Source: Streptomyces albus subsp. albus (lineage in GTDB: Bacteria > Actinomycetota > Actinomycetes > Streptomycetales > Streptomycetaceae). From it: a stretch of 64,000 nt of DNA. Positions 33,089 through 42,353 of the stretch are shown here, in pieces (position 1 is the first letter of the stretch; each line of letters opens with the position of its first letter). The notes below the pieces were generated by a model, which was given only the letters and a program-made list of their open reading frames with translations, had not been told where the DNA came from and made no database searches. The stretch spans positions 1-64,000 of the forward strand of contig NZ_JODR01000015.1 in assembly GCF_000725885.1 (NCBI RefSeq). Direction: 5' to 3'. The position numbers and the translations under genes were made by a program.

Positions 33089-34084
33089 TCAACCCGGGGT
33101 CGGTTCCGGGGTCGGGGCCGTGGCCGGCTCGTAGGCGGCCAGGGCGCTGCGGGCCGCTTCCCGGGCGCTCTCGGCCAGGTCGGCCGGGGAGGTGATACGG
33201 CCGTCCGGGCCCAGTCGGAGCGCCAGCCGGCGGAGGGAGGCCGGGTCCGGGGTGCGCAGGGTGATCCGCAGACCGCCGTCGGGCAGCTCCTCGGCGCTGT
33301 CGTGCGGGTAGTACTCGGCGACCCAGCGCCCACCAGGGCCGACCTCGATGACGACCTGCGGATCGGTCGCCGCGGGCTGCACGAGCCCCGCACTCAGGTC
33401 GCGGGGCTCTATCGGCGGAGGGTCGGAGCGCTCGTCCAGCAGTCTGATCTCGGCCACCCGGTCGAGCCGGAAGGTGCGCCGCGCCTCGGAGAGCCGGCAC
33501 CAGGCCTCGACGTAGGTGTGGCCGACGGCGAACAGCCGGATCGGGTCGACCTCGCGCTCGGTCAGCTCGTCGCGGGCCGGCGAGTAGTACCGGATCCAGA
33601 GTCTGCGGCGCTCGGCGATGGCCCGGTCGACGTCGGCGAAGACGCCGCCCTCGGACTCGAAGGTGACCGAGAGCCGGGAGCTGGCGCCGGCGCTCTCTCC
33701 GGCGGCGGTCTCCAGCTTGGCGGTGGCCCGCTGGAGCGCGTCCCGGTCGCTCTCGCGCAGGCCGGGCAGGGTGGCCACGGCGCGGGCGGCGACCAGCAGT
33801 GCGGTCGCCTCGTCTGCGGCCAGCCGCAGCGGCTGGGCGGTGTCGGCGCCGAGGGCCTCGGCGTTGCGCCACCAGATGCGCTCGCCGTCGGTGTCGATCT
33901 CCAGCAGATCGCCGCCGCGGAAGCTGGTGCCGCACATGGGCAGCACGTTCAGATCGGAGATCAGCTCGTCCTCGCTGATCCCGAAGGCACGTGCGACCTC
34001 CGCCACACGGGCGCCCGGCCGGTCCTTGAGGTAGGTGACCAGCGAGAGCATCCGTCGGGTCTGGTCGATCGCGTTGACGGCCAT
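33089..34084 (-). CDS. pafC: WYL-domain regulator PafC
   Basis: A 331-residue protein. It has an N-terminal winged HTH (QTRRMLSLVTYLKDRPGARV, AEVARAFGISEDELISDLNV), a middle WYL domain with RRLWIRYYSPARDE and EAWCRLSEARRTFRLDRVAEI, and a C-terminal WCX-like extension. PafC heterodimerises with PafB and activates the LexA-independent DNA-damage response in mycobacteria, including recA. The gene starts 16 bp after the pafB stop with GGGGAGGAG upstream, indicating one operon. The ATG at 34084 was chosen over upstream in-frame codons for that binding site. Confidence 0.92.
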   Translation of the reverse strand: MAVNAIDQTRRMLSLVTYLKDRPGARVAEVARAFGISEDELISDLNVLPMCGTSFRGGDLLEIDTDGERIWWRNAEALGADTAQPLRLAADEATALLVAARAVATLPGLRESDRDALQRATAKLETAAGESAGASSRLSVTFESEGGVFADVDRAIAERRRLWIRYYSPARDELTEREVDPIRLFAVGHTYVEAWCRLSEARRTFRLDRVAEIRLLDERSDPPPIEPRDLSAGLVQPAATDPQVVIEVGPGGRWVAEYYPHDSAEELPDGGLRITLRTPDPASLRRLALRLGPDGRITSPADLAESAREAARSALAAYEPATAPTPEPTPG

Positions 34085-34100
34085 GCGGTGCTCCTCCCCT

Positions 34101-35111
34101 CTAGCCCTCGGCCACGGCACGCAGCCGGTCGATCACGTCGGCGCGCAGCTCGGCGGGCTCCAGCACCACGACATCGGGGCCGAACTCGACCAGCCAGGCG
34201 TCGAGTCCGTGCCCGTACGGGATCTCCAACTCGTCCCACCCGTCACCGAGTTCCCGGGTGTGCAGGGCGCGGGCGCGCAGCGGGTAGCCGGCGCCGGCCC
34301 GCAGCCGGATGCGGGCGGTGCCGGTGGCCCCCTCCCCGGCCCAGCGTTCCACGGTCTCGCGCACCGTCACCTGATCGGGTACGGGCGCGGTGAAGGCGGC
34401 GGCCCGGGAGCGGACCGGACCGGTGATCCGGGACAGCCGGAAGACCCGCTCGGCCTGCCGCTCCCGGTCCCAGCCGGCCAGGTACCAGTGTCCGCGCCAG
34501 CACTCCAGGGTCCAGGGCTCGACCTGGCGGCGCTCGGAGTGGGCCGCGTTGGACTTGCGGTAGTCGAAGACGACGGGCCGGCGGTCGCGGCAGGCCAGCA
34601 TGAGCGGCTCGAACGCGGCCTCGCGGGCCGGGATGTGCGGCTCCAGCGTGCTCAGCTGGCGTTCCCCGCCCTGTTCGGGTACGGCGACGCCGGGCATGCC
34701 GCCGGCGGCGTGCAGCTTCTGGAGGGCGCCGCTGGCGGCGGCGGCGAGCCGGGCCTGCTGCCAGACGCGGGCGGCCAGACCGAGCGCGGTGGCCTCGGCG
34801 GCGTCCAGGGTGATGGGCGGCAGGCGGTTGCTGTCGCGGCGGGCGACGTAGGCGGTCTCCCCGTCGAGGTTCTCGACGGTGTCGATGACCAGGCCGAGTT
34901 CCCGCAGGTCGTCCTTGTCCCGCTCGAACATGCGGCTGAAGGACTCCTCGGAGCCGGTGGCGGCCTCCCCGGGGCCGGAGGCCGTGCCCGAGCCGAAGGC
35001 TTCGACGTACGCCTCGATGGAGGCGCGCAGCTCCCGTTTGGTGAGCGGGCGGCGGGCCCCCAGCAGGCACAGCGCGAGATTCATCAGCCGCTCGGCCTTG
35101 GCGATCGCCAT
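34101..35111 (-). CDS. pafB: WYL-domain regulator PafB
   Basis: A 336-residue protein that is the partner of PafC. The N-terminal HTH (MAIAKAERLMNLALCLLGAR, then LTKRELRASIEAY, RMFERDKDDLRELGL) precedes a WYL domain with RRPVVFDYRKSNAAHSERRQ and HWYLAGWDRERQAERVFRLS. A C-terminal extension is similar to that in PafC. The RxF/RLSRI pocket may sense single-stranded DNA or nucleotides after damage. It lies first in the pafBC pair, downstream of the FKBP genes on the same strand. GAGGG precedes the ATG. Confidence 0.92.
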   Translation of the reverse strand: MAIAKAERLMNLALCLLGARRPLTKRELRASIEAYVEAFGSGTASGPGEAATGSEESFSRMFERDKDDLRELGLVIDTVENLDGETAYVARRDSNRLPPITLDAAEATALGLAARVWQQARLAAAASGALQKLHAAGGMPGVAVPEQGGERQLSTLEPHIPAREAAFEPLMLACRDRRPVVFDYRKSNAAHSERRQVEPWTLECWRGHWYLAGWDRERQAERVFRLSRITGPVRSRAAAFTAPVPDQVTVRETVERWAGEGATGTARIRLRAGAGYPLRARALHTRELGDGWDELEIPYGHGLDAWLVEFGPDVVVLEPAELRADVIDRLRAVAEG

Positions 35112-35180
35112 GGGTTCCCTCGTGCCCTCTCTCCTGCTGTTCCGGTCCCCGACCGTACCGCCGACGCGGCGGGGGACAAA

Positions 35181-35213
35181 GCCGGGAGCCCCGCCGGCTG
35201 CGGGGCTCCCGGC
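35181..35213 (-). terminator. Hairpin terminator after the small FKBP gene
   Basis: Perfect 13-bp arms GCCGGGAGCCCCG (35181-35193) and CGGGGCTCCCGGC (35201-35213) with a 7-nt loop, just past the stop of the minus-strand FKBP gene and before pafB. It separates the isomerase genes from pafBC. Confidence 0.75.
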
Positions 35214-35233
35214 CCGTGTGGTAGCGGCGTCGC

Positions 35234-35608
35234 TCAGACGGCGACGAGATCGCAGACGAAGATCAGCGTCTCGCCCGGCTGGATACGGCCGCCGCCGGCG
35301 CCGCGGTCGCCGTAGGCCAGGTGCGCGGGGATGGTCAGCCGGCGCCGGCCGCCGACCTTCATGCCCTGGACGCCCTTGTCCCAGCCCTCGATGACCTGGC
35401 CTGCCCCGAGCTGGAACTGGAGCGGCTTGCCGCGGTTCCAGCTGGCGTCGAACTCCTCACCCGTGGAGAAGGAGACGCCCACGTAGTGGACGGAGACGTT
35501 GTCGCCGGCCTTGGCCTCGGGGCCGTCCCCCTCCCACAGGTCCTGGATCTCCAGGTCGGCGGGCGGCTCGCCCTCGGGGAAGTCGACCTCGGGCTTGTCG
35601 ATGCTCAC
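35234..35608 (-). CDS. Cytoplasmic FKBP-type peptidyl-prolyl isomerase
   Basis: A 124-residue single-domain FKBP from a GTG with GGAG upstream. The isomerase pocket residues are visible in VSVHYVGVSFSTGEEFDASW, LGAGQVIEGWDKGVQGMKVG, RRLTIPAHLAYGDRG and TLIFVCDLVAV. It has no signal peptide, so it should act on cytoplasmic folding clients. The lipoprotein FKBP lies immediately upstream on the same strand. Confidence 0.92.
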   Translation of the reverse strand: MSIDKPEVDFPEGEPPADLEIQDLWEGDGPEAKAGDNVSVHYVGVSFSTGEEFDASWNRGKPLQFQLGAGQVIEGWDKGVQGMKVGGRRRLTIPAHLAYGDRGAGGGRIQPGETLIFVCDLVAV

Positions 35609-35705
35609 GAATCTTGCTCCTACGAACGAATCTGCGGGACAACCGCGCCAGTCTCGCACGGGCGCGGTCCGGTCACGGTGGGCGGCCGGACCGCGCCGCG
35701 CGGGG

Positions 35706-36686
35706 TCACTTCACCTCGAGGATGTCCACGGAGAAGACGACGCCGTCCTTGAACTGCTTGCGCTGTTCCTTGGGGAACTCGCTCTGCGGCACCGAGACCA
35801 CCACGCGGCTGCCCGCCGTGGCGCCCTTGAGGCCCTTGGCCCAGCCGGGGATCTGCGCGACGGGGATCTCCTGCGGCGCACCGCCCTGCGCCCAGGTGTC
35901 GTCCAGCTGCTTGGCGCCGTTCCAGGACTTGGCGGTGAAGTGGGCCGAGATGGTGCTGCCGGCGTCCACCGCCTTCTTGCCGTTGCCCTTGATCACCGTC
36001 TCGCTGATCAGCTCGTCGGGGGCCTCGTTCTTGCCCTTGGGCATCTCGACGGACGGCGCCTTGCCCTTCTCGACCTTGGTGCTGACCTTCGGCAGCTGCG
36101 GGTTCTGCGGCTCGTCCACCGGCTTGCCGTCGATCTTGGTGGGGGCGATCTTCTCCAGGTCGACCACGAAGACCAGGGTGGAGTTGCCGGGGATGGACGG
36201 CGGCTGGCCCTTCTCGCCGTACCCCTTGTCGGGCGGTGCGACGATCTCGACACGGCTGCCGATCTTCTTGCCGACCAGCGCCTCGTCCCAGCCCTTGATG
36301 ACCTTGCCGGTGCCGATCTGGAAGGTGGCGGGGGCCTTCCGCTTCCAACTGCTGTCGAATTCCTTGCCGTTCCACAGCTGGCCCACGTAGTGCGCGCTGA
36401 CCGCGTCGCCCTTGTGGATCTTCTCGCCCTTGCCCGCCTTGAGGACCTTGGCCTGCAGTTCGGACGGCGGGTCGCCCTCACCCTTGTCGATCTTGGGCTT
36501 CTTGCCCCAGGCCCCGCTGACGGCCGGGGGCTTGGCGTCGGACGAACCGTCGTCGCCGCACGCCGCCGCGGAGACGGCGATCAGCGGAACGGTCAGCAGC
36601 GCGGCGACGCGGCGCGCGTGCTTCCTCGGCAGGGTCCGGGAGGCTCGGGAGATTCGGGGGTGCGAGCCCCCGGGAAAATGCAACAT
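35706..36686 (-). CDS. Lipoprotein with two FKBP-type isomerase domains
   Basis: A 326-residue exported protein. An Arg-rich n-region and hydrophobic core end in the lipobox SAAAC with Cys43 as the modified residue. The first FKBP domain (about 85-175) has AVSAHYVGQLWNGKEFDSSW, GTGKVIKGWDEALVGKKIGS and STLVFVVDLEKI. The second (about 215-326) is diverged: STISAHFTAKSWNGAKQLDD, AQIPGWAKGLKGATAGSRVV. Several aromatic pocket residues are changed, so the second domain may be a weak isomerase or chaperone module. It probably assists folding of secreted proteins on the outer face of the membrane. An upstream in-frame start at 36728 is possible. Confidence 0.9.
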   Translation of the reverse strand: MLHFPGGSHPRISRASRTLPRKHARRVAALLTVPLIAVSAAACGDDGSSDAKPPAVSGAWGKKPKIDKGEGDPPSELQAKVLKAGKGEKIHKGDAVSAHYVGQLWNGKEFDSSWKRKAPATFQIGTGKVIKGWDEALVGKKIGSRVEIVAPPDKGYGEKGQPPSIPGNSTLVFVVDLEKIAPTKIDGKPVDEPQNPQLPKVSTKVEKGKAPSVEMPKGKNEAPDELISETVIKGNGKKAVDAGSTISAHFTAKSWNGAKQLDDTWAQGGAPQEIPVAQIPGWAKGLKGATAGSRVVVSVPQSEFPKEQRKQFKDGVVFSVDILEVK

Positions 36687-36751
36687 GTGTCCCACTCGCG
36701 GGTTCAGGGGTGATCGTACGGAGCACACAGCCTACGACCCGGCAACGAGAC

Positions 36752-36779
36752 GGCCGCCGCCCACGACACGGCGGCGGCC
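36752..36779 (-). terminator. Hairpin terminator after pafA
   Basis: GGCCGCCGCC (36752-36761) and GGCGGCGGCC (36770-36779) form a perfect 10-bp stem with an 8-nt loop, between the pafA stop and the start of the FKBP lipoprotein gene. Confidence 0.65.
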
Positions 36780-36862
36780 CTCCGGCGGTCAACGCGGGGC
36801 TGACGGGCGGCCGGGAGCCGCCCCGGCCACGCCGTCGCGCCGCACCCCGAGTGAGGCGTCCG

Positions 36863-38224
36863 TCACATTCCCGCGATGAGTTTCTCCACCCGCTCGTCCA
36901 CGGACCGGAACGGGTCCTTGCACAGCACGGTGCGCTGCGCCTGGTCGTTCAGCTTCAGGTGCACCCAGTCCACCGTGAAGTCGCGGCGCTGTTCCTGTGC
37001 GCGGCGGATGAAGTCGCCGCGCAGCCTGGCCCGCGTCGTCTGCGGGGGCACGGACTTGCCCTCGAAGATCTTGACGTCGTTGCACACCCGGGCCGCCCGG
37101 CCGCTGCGCTCCAGCAGGTAGTAGAGGCCGCGGCGGCGGTGGATGTCGTGGTAGGCGAGGTCTATCTGCGCGATCCTCGGGTGCGACATCGTGATGTTGT
37201 TCTTGGCCCGGTACCGCTCGATGAGCTGGTACTTCATCACCCAGTCGATCTCGGTGTTGATCTTGTCGAGCTCCTGGTTGCGGACGGCCTCCAGGGCCCT
37301 CCCCCACAGCTCCAGCACCTGCTCGACCCGGCCGGTGCGGATGCCGCGCCGGTCGCAGAAGTCCAGTGCCTTGTCGAAGTACTCCTGCTGGACCTCCAGC
37401 GCGGAGGCCTCCCGGCCGCTGGCCAGCCGGACCTTCCGCTGGCCGGTGATGTCGTGGCTGACCTCGCGGATGGCCCGGATCGGGTTCTCCAGCGTCAGGT
37501 CCCGCATCACCGTGCCGGCCTCGATCATGCGGAGCACCAGATCGGTCGCGCCGACCTTGAGCAGCATCGTCGTCTCCGACATGTTCGAGTCGCCGACGAT
37601 GACGTGCAGCCGGCGGTAGCGCTCGGCGTCCGCGTGGGGCTCGTCACGGGTGTTGATGATGGGCCGCGAGCGGGTCGTCGCGGAGCTGACGCCCTCCCAG
37701 ATGTGCTCGGCACGCTGGCTGACGCAGAAGACGGCGCCCCGCGGGGTCTGGAGCACCTTGCCGGCGCCGCACACCAGCTGCCGGGTGACCAGGAAGGGGA
37801 TGAGGACGTCGGCCAGCCGGGAGAACTCTCCGTGCCGGGCGACCAGATAGTTCTCGTGGCAGCCGTAGGAGTTGCCCGCCGAGTCGGTGTTGTTCTTGAA
37901 GAGGTACACGTCGCCGGCGATGCCCTCCTCGTGCAGCCGGCGCTCGGCGTCGACCAGCAGGCCCTCCAGGATGCGCTCGCCGGACTTGTCGTGGGTGACC
38001 AGCTCGGTCACGCTGTCGCACTCGGGGGTGGCGTACTCCGGGTGCGAGCCCACGTCCAGATAGAGGCGCGCGCCGTTCCGCAGAAACACGTTGCTGCTGC
38101 GGCCCCATGACACAACTCGGCGGAAGAGGTACCGCGCCACCTCGTCGGGGGACAGCCGCCGCTGGCCCCGGAACGTACATGTGACGCCGTACTCGTTCTC
38201 CAGCCCGAAGATTCGGCGGTCCAT
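36863..38224 (-). CDS. pafA: Pup--protein ligase PafA
   Basis: A 453-residue ligase of the glutamine-synthetase/carboxylate-amine ligase fold. [20 protein letters not shown] carries the metal-binding Glu9 and Glu11. [17 protein letters not shown] contains the catalytic Asp57. [19 protein letters not shown] and [20 protein letters not shown] are shared with Dop. It activates the C-terminal Glu of Pup with ATP and joins it to substrate lysines. Here pafA is separated from the proteasome genes by the MFS and LacI-type genes. It lies only 39 bp behind the MFS gene on the same strand, so it may share that transcript. Confidence 0.96.
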   Translation of the reverse strand: MDRRIFGLENEYGVTCTFRGQRRLSPDEVARYLFRRVVSWGRSSNVFLRNGARLYLDVGSHPEYATPECDSVTELVTHDKSGERILEGLLVDAERRLHEEGIAGDVYLFKNNTDSAGNSYGCHENYLVARHGEFSRLADVLIPFLVTRQLVCGAGKVLQTPRGAVFCVSQRAEHIWEGVSSATTRSRPIINTRDEPHADAERYRRLHVIVGDSNMSETTMLLKVGATDLVLRMIEAGTVMRDLTLENPIRAIREVSHDITGQRKVRLASGREASALEVQQEYFDKALDFCDRRGIRTGRVEQVLELWGRALEAVRNQELDKINTEIDWVMKYQLIERYRAKNNITMSHPRIAQIDLAYHDIHRRRGLYYLLERSGRAARVCNDVKIFEGKSVPPQTTRARLRGDFIRRAQEQRRDFTVDWVHLKLNDQAQRTVLCKDPFRSVDERVEKLIAGM

Positions 38225-38263
38225 GACTGAACAGTACGCCTACACGAAGGATCTGAAACCGCC

Positions 38264-39538
38264 TTACGCACCCCCGTTCTGCTCGGTTTGCGCACATGGG
38301 GGCCCGGTCACCGGGCCCGGCCCGGCCGCCGGCGCGCCCGCCACCACCCCGGTCCGGGCCCGTGCCGCATCCCGCAGTACGGGCCACGCCGCCAGCATCA
38401 CCAGGAGCGCGGCCACCCCGCCCGCGCCGGCCACGGCGAACCCGGCGCCGGTGCCGCCGCGCTCGATGACGGTGCCCACCGCCGCCGTACCGGCCGCGGC
38501 ACCCACCCCGAAGGTGGTCACCAGCCAGGAGAAGGCCTCCGTCACGGTGCCGGCCGGCGCGTGCCGGTCCACCACCACGAAGGCGCAGGCCAGCGAGGGC
38601 GCCAGGAACAGCCCTGACAGCCCGCCGAAGGCGACCATCACCGGCACCCCCGGGACCAGGGCCAGCGGCAGGTTGCCGGCCGCGAAGAGGGCCACCAGCG
38701 TCAGCAGCCGCCGCTCGTGGCTGCCGGGCCATGAGCGCGCCCCGTAGACGACGCCGCCCACCAGCGCACCGGCGCCCTGGGCGGCCAGCAGATAGGTGGA
38801 GACCAGTTTGTCGCCGTGGTCGTCGGCGTAGGAGACGGCGGCCAGCGCGAAGGTGCCCAGCGCGAGCCCGACGAAGAAGAACGCGGCCAGCAGCACCTTC
38901 AGCCCGGCGGAGCGCAGGGCGCCCAGCCAGTGCGGTGTCCGCGGCGCCGACCGCCAGTTGCGGGACGGCGGCGAGACGACCACGGACAGCGCCCCCAGCA
39001 CCCCGAGCGCGTTGACGACCAGCAGCGCCGCCGCCTCGCTCCATCCGGCGACCAGCAGCGTCACCAGCAGCGGCCCGGCGGCGAACATCACCTCCTGGGC
39101 GACCGCGTCCAGCGCGTAGGCGGAATGCACCTGTTCCTCGCGTTTGAGGACGCTGGGCCACAGCGCCCGCAGCCCGCCTTCCAGGGGCGGGGTGAACAGG
39201 CCGAAGACCAGTACGCAGCCGTAGGCGAGCGGCAGCGGGTCGATGCCCGTGAGGGCGAGGGTGGCGGCCCCCAGCGCGGAGACGACCGAGGCGGGCAGCA
39301 TCACCCTCGGCTGCCCGTACAGGTCGACGAGGCGGCCCAGCATCGGCTGGCCGACGGCCGTGGCCAGGCCGTAGACCGCCGAGAGGGCTCCGGCCAGTGT
39401 CATGCTGCCGCCGGCCGCGCGGATGAACAGCGCGATGGCGATCGGCCCCGTGGCGTTGGGGAGTCTGCCCAGCAGTGTCCCGGCCAGCAGCCGCACCGCG
39501 TGTCTGGCCCGCAGCAGTTCGGCGTACCCGGTCGCCAT
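38264..39538 (-). CDS. MFS transporter between pafA and prcA
   Basis: A 424-residue major facilitator protein with about 12 helices. The loop 2-3 motif reads GQPMLGRLVDLYGQPRVM, and RHAVRLLAGTLLGRLPNATG opens the first helix. The ATG at 39538, preceded by GGGGGTGGGG, was chosen over one at 39592. The longer frame would include the TACGTAT dyad and a non-family leader. It is divergent from the LacI-type regulator and is likely controlled by it. It probably exports a drug or metabolite; the substrate is unknown. No functional tie to pupylation is evident beyond position. Confidence 0.88.
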   Translation of the reverse strand: MATGYAELLRARHAVRLLAGTLLGRLPNATGPIAIALFIRAAGGSMTLAGALSAVYGLATAVGQPMLGRLVDLYGQPRVMLPASVVSALGAATLALTGIDPLPLAYGCVLVFGLFTPPLEGGLRALWPSVLKREEQVHSAYALDAVAQEVMFAAGPLLVTLLVAGWSEAAALLVVNALGVLGALSVVVSPPSRNWRSAPRTPHWLGALRSAGLKVLLAAFFFVGLALGTFALAAVSYADDHGDKLVSTYLLAAQGAGALVGGVVYGARSWPGSHERRLLTLVALFAAGNLPLALVPGVPVMVAFGGLSGLFLAPSLACAFVVVDRHAPAGTVTEAFSWLVTTFGVGAAAGTAAVGTVIERGGTGAGFAVAGAGGVAALLVMLAAWPVLRDAARARTGVVAGAPAAGPGPVTGPPCAQTEQNGGA

Positions 39539-39562
39539 CCGCCCCACCCCCAGCGTCGGTTT

Positions 39563-39588
39563 TACGTATAACGACGGCGTCATACGTA
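39563..39588. promoter_or_regulatory. Candidate operator of the LacI-type regulator
   Basis: TACGTAT (39563-39569) and ATACGTA (39582-39588) are exact 7-bp complements separated by 12 bp, in the short region between the divergent MFS and LacI-type genes. The AT-rich dyad stands out in otherwise GC-rich sequence. Confidence 0.6.
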
Positions 39589-39621
39589 CCATGCGCAGCG
39601 AGCCGGGGTGAAGGAGTTTCC

Positions 39622-40665
39622 GTGCCGGAGAAGAACGCAGCGGGCCACCGGGGTCCGGGCCGCACGCCCACCGGGCACGACGTGGCCGGCGCCGCGGGGG
39701 TCTCGCAGGCGACCGTCTCCCTCGTCCTGGGCGGCAAGTGGGAGGGCCGGGTCTCGCCGCGCACCGCGGAGACCGTACGTGCCGCGGCCCGCGCCCTGGG
39801 CTACCGCCCCAATCTGGCCGCCCGCACCCTGCGGATGGGCCGCACCCGCACGGCGCTGCTCGTCGTCCCGGCGCTCACGGGGGAGTTCTTCGCCGCCGTC
39901 CACCAGGGCGCCGTCGAGGTCGCCACCACGCACGACTTCGGCGTCGTGCTCTACCCCTCGCCCGAGGGCGTCGAGCGGGCTCCCGACCCCTTCGCCTCCG
40001 CCCGCACCGCCCTCGACGGCGTCATCGCCTCCTCCATGGCACCCGAGGCGCTCGCCACACTGCGCGGCGCGGGGCTGCCGCTGGTGATGCTCGACAGCGA
40101 CGAGGGGGCCTGCGACGCGGTCGTCGGTGTGGACGTCGCCGACGGAATGCGGCAGGTGACTGCGCATCTGCTGGCGGCCGGGCACCGGCACGTCGCCCAT
40201 CTGGCCGCCGAGGTGGACTCCTGGACCTTCGCCGTCCGGGAGAGCGCCCTGCGCGAGGCGCTGCGGGCCCAGGGCGGTGCCGTGGTCCGCACCGGACGCG
40301 CGCCGCTCAGTGTGCGGGGCGGCCTGGCGGCGGCCACCCGCCTGCTCACCGCCGAGGGGGACGGCCCCGCACCGACCGCGCTGGTGTGCGACAGCGATCT
40401 GCTGGCCGCCGGGGCGCTGAAGGCCGCACGACGGCTGGGGCTGCGCGTGCCGGAGGAGTTGTCGGTGACCGGCTTCGACGATCTGATGCTGGCCACCGCC
40501 GTGGAACCGGAGCTGACGACGGTCCGGCTGCCCGCCGAACGGGTGGGCGCCGCGGGCATGCGGGCGCTGCTCGCCGTGCTGGAGGGCGAGCGGGTCGAAA
40601 CCGCGCGGCTGCCCGTCCACCTGGTGGCACGCGGCTCGACGGGGCCGTGCCCGACCACCCGCTAG
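39622..40665 (+). CDS. LacI-family transcriptional regulator
   Basis: A 347-residue regulator from a GTG with an ideal AAGGAG. The LacI HTH is slightly diverged: TPTGHDVAGAAGVSQATVSL, then VLGGKWEGRVSPRTAETVRA and hinge ALGYRPNLAARTLRMGRT. The effector domain contains LVVPALTGEFFAAVHQGAVE, GVDVADGMRQVTAHLLAAGH and LSVTGFDDLMLATAVEPELT. It is divergent from the MFS gene and most likely represses it. The ligand is not evident. Confidence 0.9.
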   Translation: MPEKNAAGHRGPGRTPTGHDVAGAAGVSQATVSLVLGGKWEGRVSPRTAETVRAAARALGYRPNLAARTLRMGRTRTALLVVPALTGEFFAAVHQGAVEVATTHDFGVVLYPSPEGVERAPDPFASARTALDGVIASSMAPEALATLRGAGLPLVMLDSDEGACDAVVGVDVADGMRQVTAHLLAAGHRHVAHLAAEVDSWTFAVRESALREALRAQGGAVVRTGRAPLSVRGGLAAATRLLTAEGDGPAPTALVCDSDLLAAGALKAARRLGLRVPEELSVTGFDDLMLATAVEPELTTVRLPAERVGAAGMRALLAVLEGERVETARLPVHLVARGSTGPCPTTR

Positions 40666-40676
40666 TCACTCCGCTC

Positions 40677-40727
40677 GTCCTCGGACGCCGGGCGGGCCGG
40701 CTGCCGGCCCGCCCGGCGTCCGAGGAC
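40677..40727. terminator. Very long bidirectional hairpin terminator
   Basis: Perfect 25-bp arms (40677-40701 and 40703-40727, beginning GTCCTCGGACGCCGGGCGGG) sit around one central base, between the convergent LacI-type gene and prcA. This is the longest perfect hairpin in the window and should block read-through both ways. Confidence 0.85.
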
Positions 40728-40732
40728 GCAGG

Positions 40733-41470
40733 TCACTCCTTCGAGGAGTCCTCGCCCTCCTCGGGCGCCGCCGTCTCCTCCAGGAGCCGGGCCACCTGGG
40801 CGGCGGGGACCCGCTTGAACTTGCGCCGCTGGGGCCGCTCCCGGTCCAGTACGGCGACCTCCAGCTGCTCGGCCGTCAGCGTCCGCTCGCTGCCGTTGCT
40901 GTCCCGGCTCAGCGCCTCGGCACCCAGCTTCAGGGCCTCGCCCAGCGACATTCCCTCCCGGTGCCGCTGGTCCATGTAGGTGCCGATCTGGTCCGAGTTG
41001 CCGCCGACCGCGACCGAGCCGTGCTCGTCCACGATGGAGCCGTCGTGCGGCAGCCGGTAGATCTGGTCCTCCTCGGGGGCGGCGCCCACCTCGGCGACGA
41101 TCAGCTCCACCTCGTACGGCTTCTCCGCGTTGGAGGAGAAGATGGTGCCCAGCGTCTGGGCGTACACATTGGCGAGGCCCCGCGCGGTGACGTCCTCACG
41201 GTCGTAGGTGTAGCCGCGCAGGTCCGCGTAGCGCACACCGCCGATCCGCAGGTTCTCGAACTCGTTGTACTTGCCGACCGCGGCGAAGGCGATGCGGTCG
41301 TAGATCTCGCTGACCTTGTGGAGTGCCCGAGAGGGGTTCTCGGCGACGAAGACGATGCCGTCCGCGTACTGCAACACGACCACGCTGCGCCCGCGCGCGA
41401 TGCCCTTGCGGGCGTACTCGGCGCGGTCGGCCATTGCCTGCTGGGGCGACACATAGAACGGCGTCGACAC
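40733..41470 (-). CDS. prcA: 20S proteasome alpha subunit PrcA
   Basis: A 245-residue alpha-type subunit from a [23 protein letters not shown] forms the N-terminal gate helix region. [40 protein letters not shown] and [20 protein letters not shown] follow. The active-site Thr is absent, as expected. Seven alpha subunits cap each PrcB ring and dock the ARC ATPase via the C-terminal HbYX-like tail of that partner. A charged Glu/Ser-rich C-terminus ([11 protein letters not shown]) is typical. It begins 37 bp after prcB and is co-transcribed with it. Confidence 0.96.
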   Translation of the reverse strand: MSTPFYVSPQQAMADRAEYARKGIARGRSVVVLQYADGIVFVAENPSRALHKVSEIYDRIAFAAVGKYNEFENLRIGGVRYADLRGYTYDREDVTARGLANVYAQTLGTIFSSNAEKPYEVELIVAEVGAAPEEDQIYRLPHDGSIVDEHGSVAVGGNSDQIGTYMDQRHREGMSLGEALKLGAEALSRDSNGSERTLTAEQLEVAVLDRERPQRRKFKRVPAAQVARLLEETAAPEEGEDSSKE

Positions 41471-41507
41471 CGGCTGTCCGTCCCTTCCTGTCTAGGGGGT
41501 GTTGTGG

Positions 41508-42353
41508 CTAGGAAACCGGGGCCTGCGGGCCGTTCGGCAGTTGCAGACGGCCCTCGTGCACCCGCTGGACCAGCCCGGAGAGCTCCTCCTCGGCGAGCCT
41601 GCGGTAGCCGTCCTCGGTGATGGCCACGACCATCGGGTAGATACGGCGGACCATGTCGGGGCCGCCGGTGGCCGAGTCGTCGTCGGCCGCGTCGTAGAGC
41701 GCCTGGAGGACGACCGTGGCGGCCTGCTCCTCGGTCATGTCGTCCCGGTAGAGCTTCTTGAGCGAGCCGCGGGCGAAGACCGAGCCGGAGCCGACCCCCG
41801 CGAAGCCCTGCTCCTCCGAGCGACCGCCGGTCACGTCGTAGGAGAAGATGCGGCCCTTGCGCCGGTCCAGGTCGTAGCCCGCGAAGAGCGGGACCACCGC
41901 GAGGCCCTGCATGGCCATGCCCAGGTTGCCGCGGATCATCGTGGACAGCCGGTTGGCCTTGCCCTCCAGGGAGAGGGTCGAGCCCTCCACCTTCTCGAAG
42001 TGCTCCAGCTCCAGCTGGAAGAGCTTGACCATCTCCACGGCGATGCCCGCCGTCCCGGCGATGCCCACGGCGGAGTGCTCGTCCGCCGGGAAGACCTTCT
42101 CCAGGTCGCGCTGCGCGATGACGTTGCCCATCGTCGCCCTGCGGTCACCGGCGATCACCACACCGCCGGCGAACGTCACGGCCACGATGGTCGTCCCGTG
42201 CGGCGCCTGGACGGGGCCCTCGACGGGCGGCAGCGGCCGGCTGCCCGGAAGCTGCTCCGGGGCGTGGGTGGACAGGAAATCCATGAAGGACGACGACCCC
42301 GGCGTCAGGAAAGCAGCAGGTAGACGCCCGGTACTACGAGTTTCGGCTTCCAC
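41508..42353 (-). CDS. prcB: 20S proteasome beta subunit PrcB
   Basis: A 281-residue precursor. A 53-residue propeptide ending in QAPHG precedes the catalytic Thr54 ([20 protein letters not shown]). Autocleavage after Gly53 exposes the nucleophile. The active-site Asp and Lys lie in AGDRRATMG and in the following strand segments; [20 protein letters not shown] is also conserved. It forms the proteolytic inner rings that degrade pupylated proteins. The GTG start is preceded by GGAAGGAAAC, and the coding frame overlaps an unrelated open frame for 50 bp. Confidence 0.96.
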   Translation of the reverse strand: MEAETRSTGRLPAAFLTPGSSSFMDFLSTHAPEQLPGSRPLPPVEGPVQAPHGTTIVAVTFAGGVVIAGDRRATMGNVIAQRDLEKVFPADEHSAVGIAGTAGIAVEMVKLFQLELEHFEKVEGSTLSLEGKANRLSTMIRGNLGMAMQGLAVVPLFAGYDLDRRKGRIFSYDVTGGRSEEQGFAGVGSGSVFARGSLKKLYRDDMTEEQAATVVLQALYDAADDDSATGGPDMVRRIYPMVVAITEDGYRRLAEEELSGLVQRVHEGRLQLPNGPQAPVS

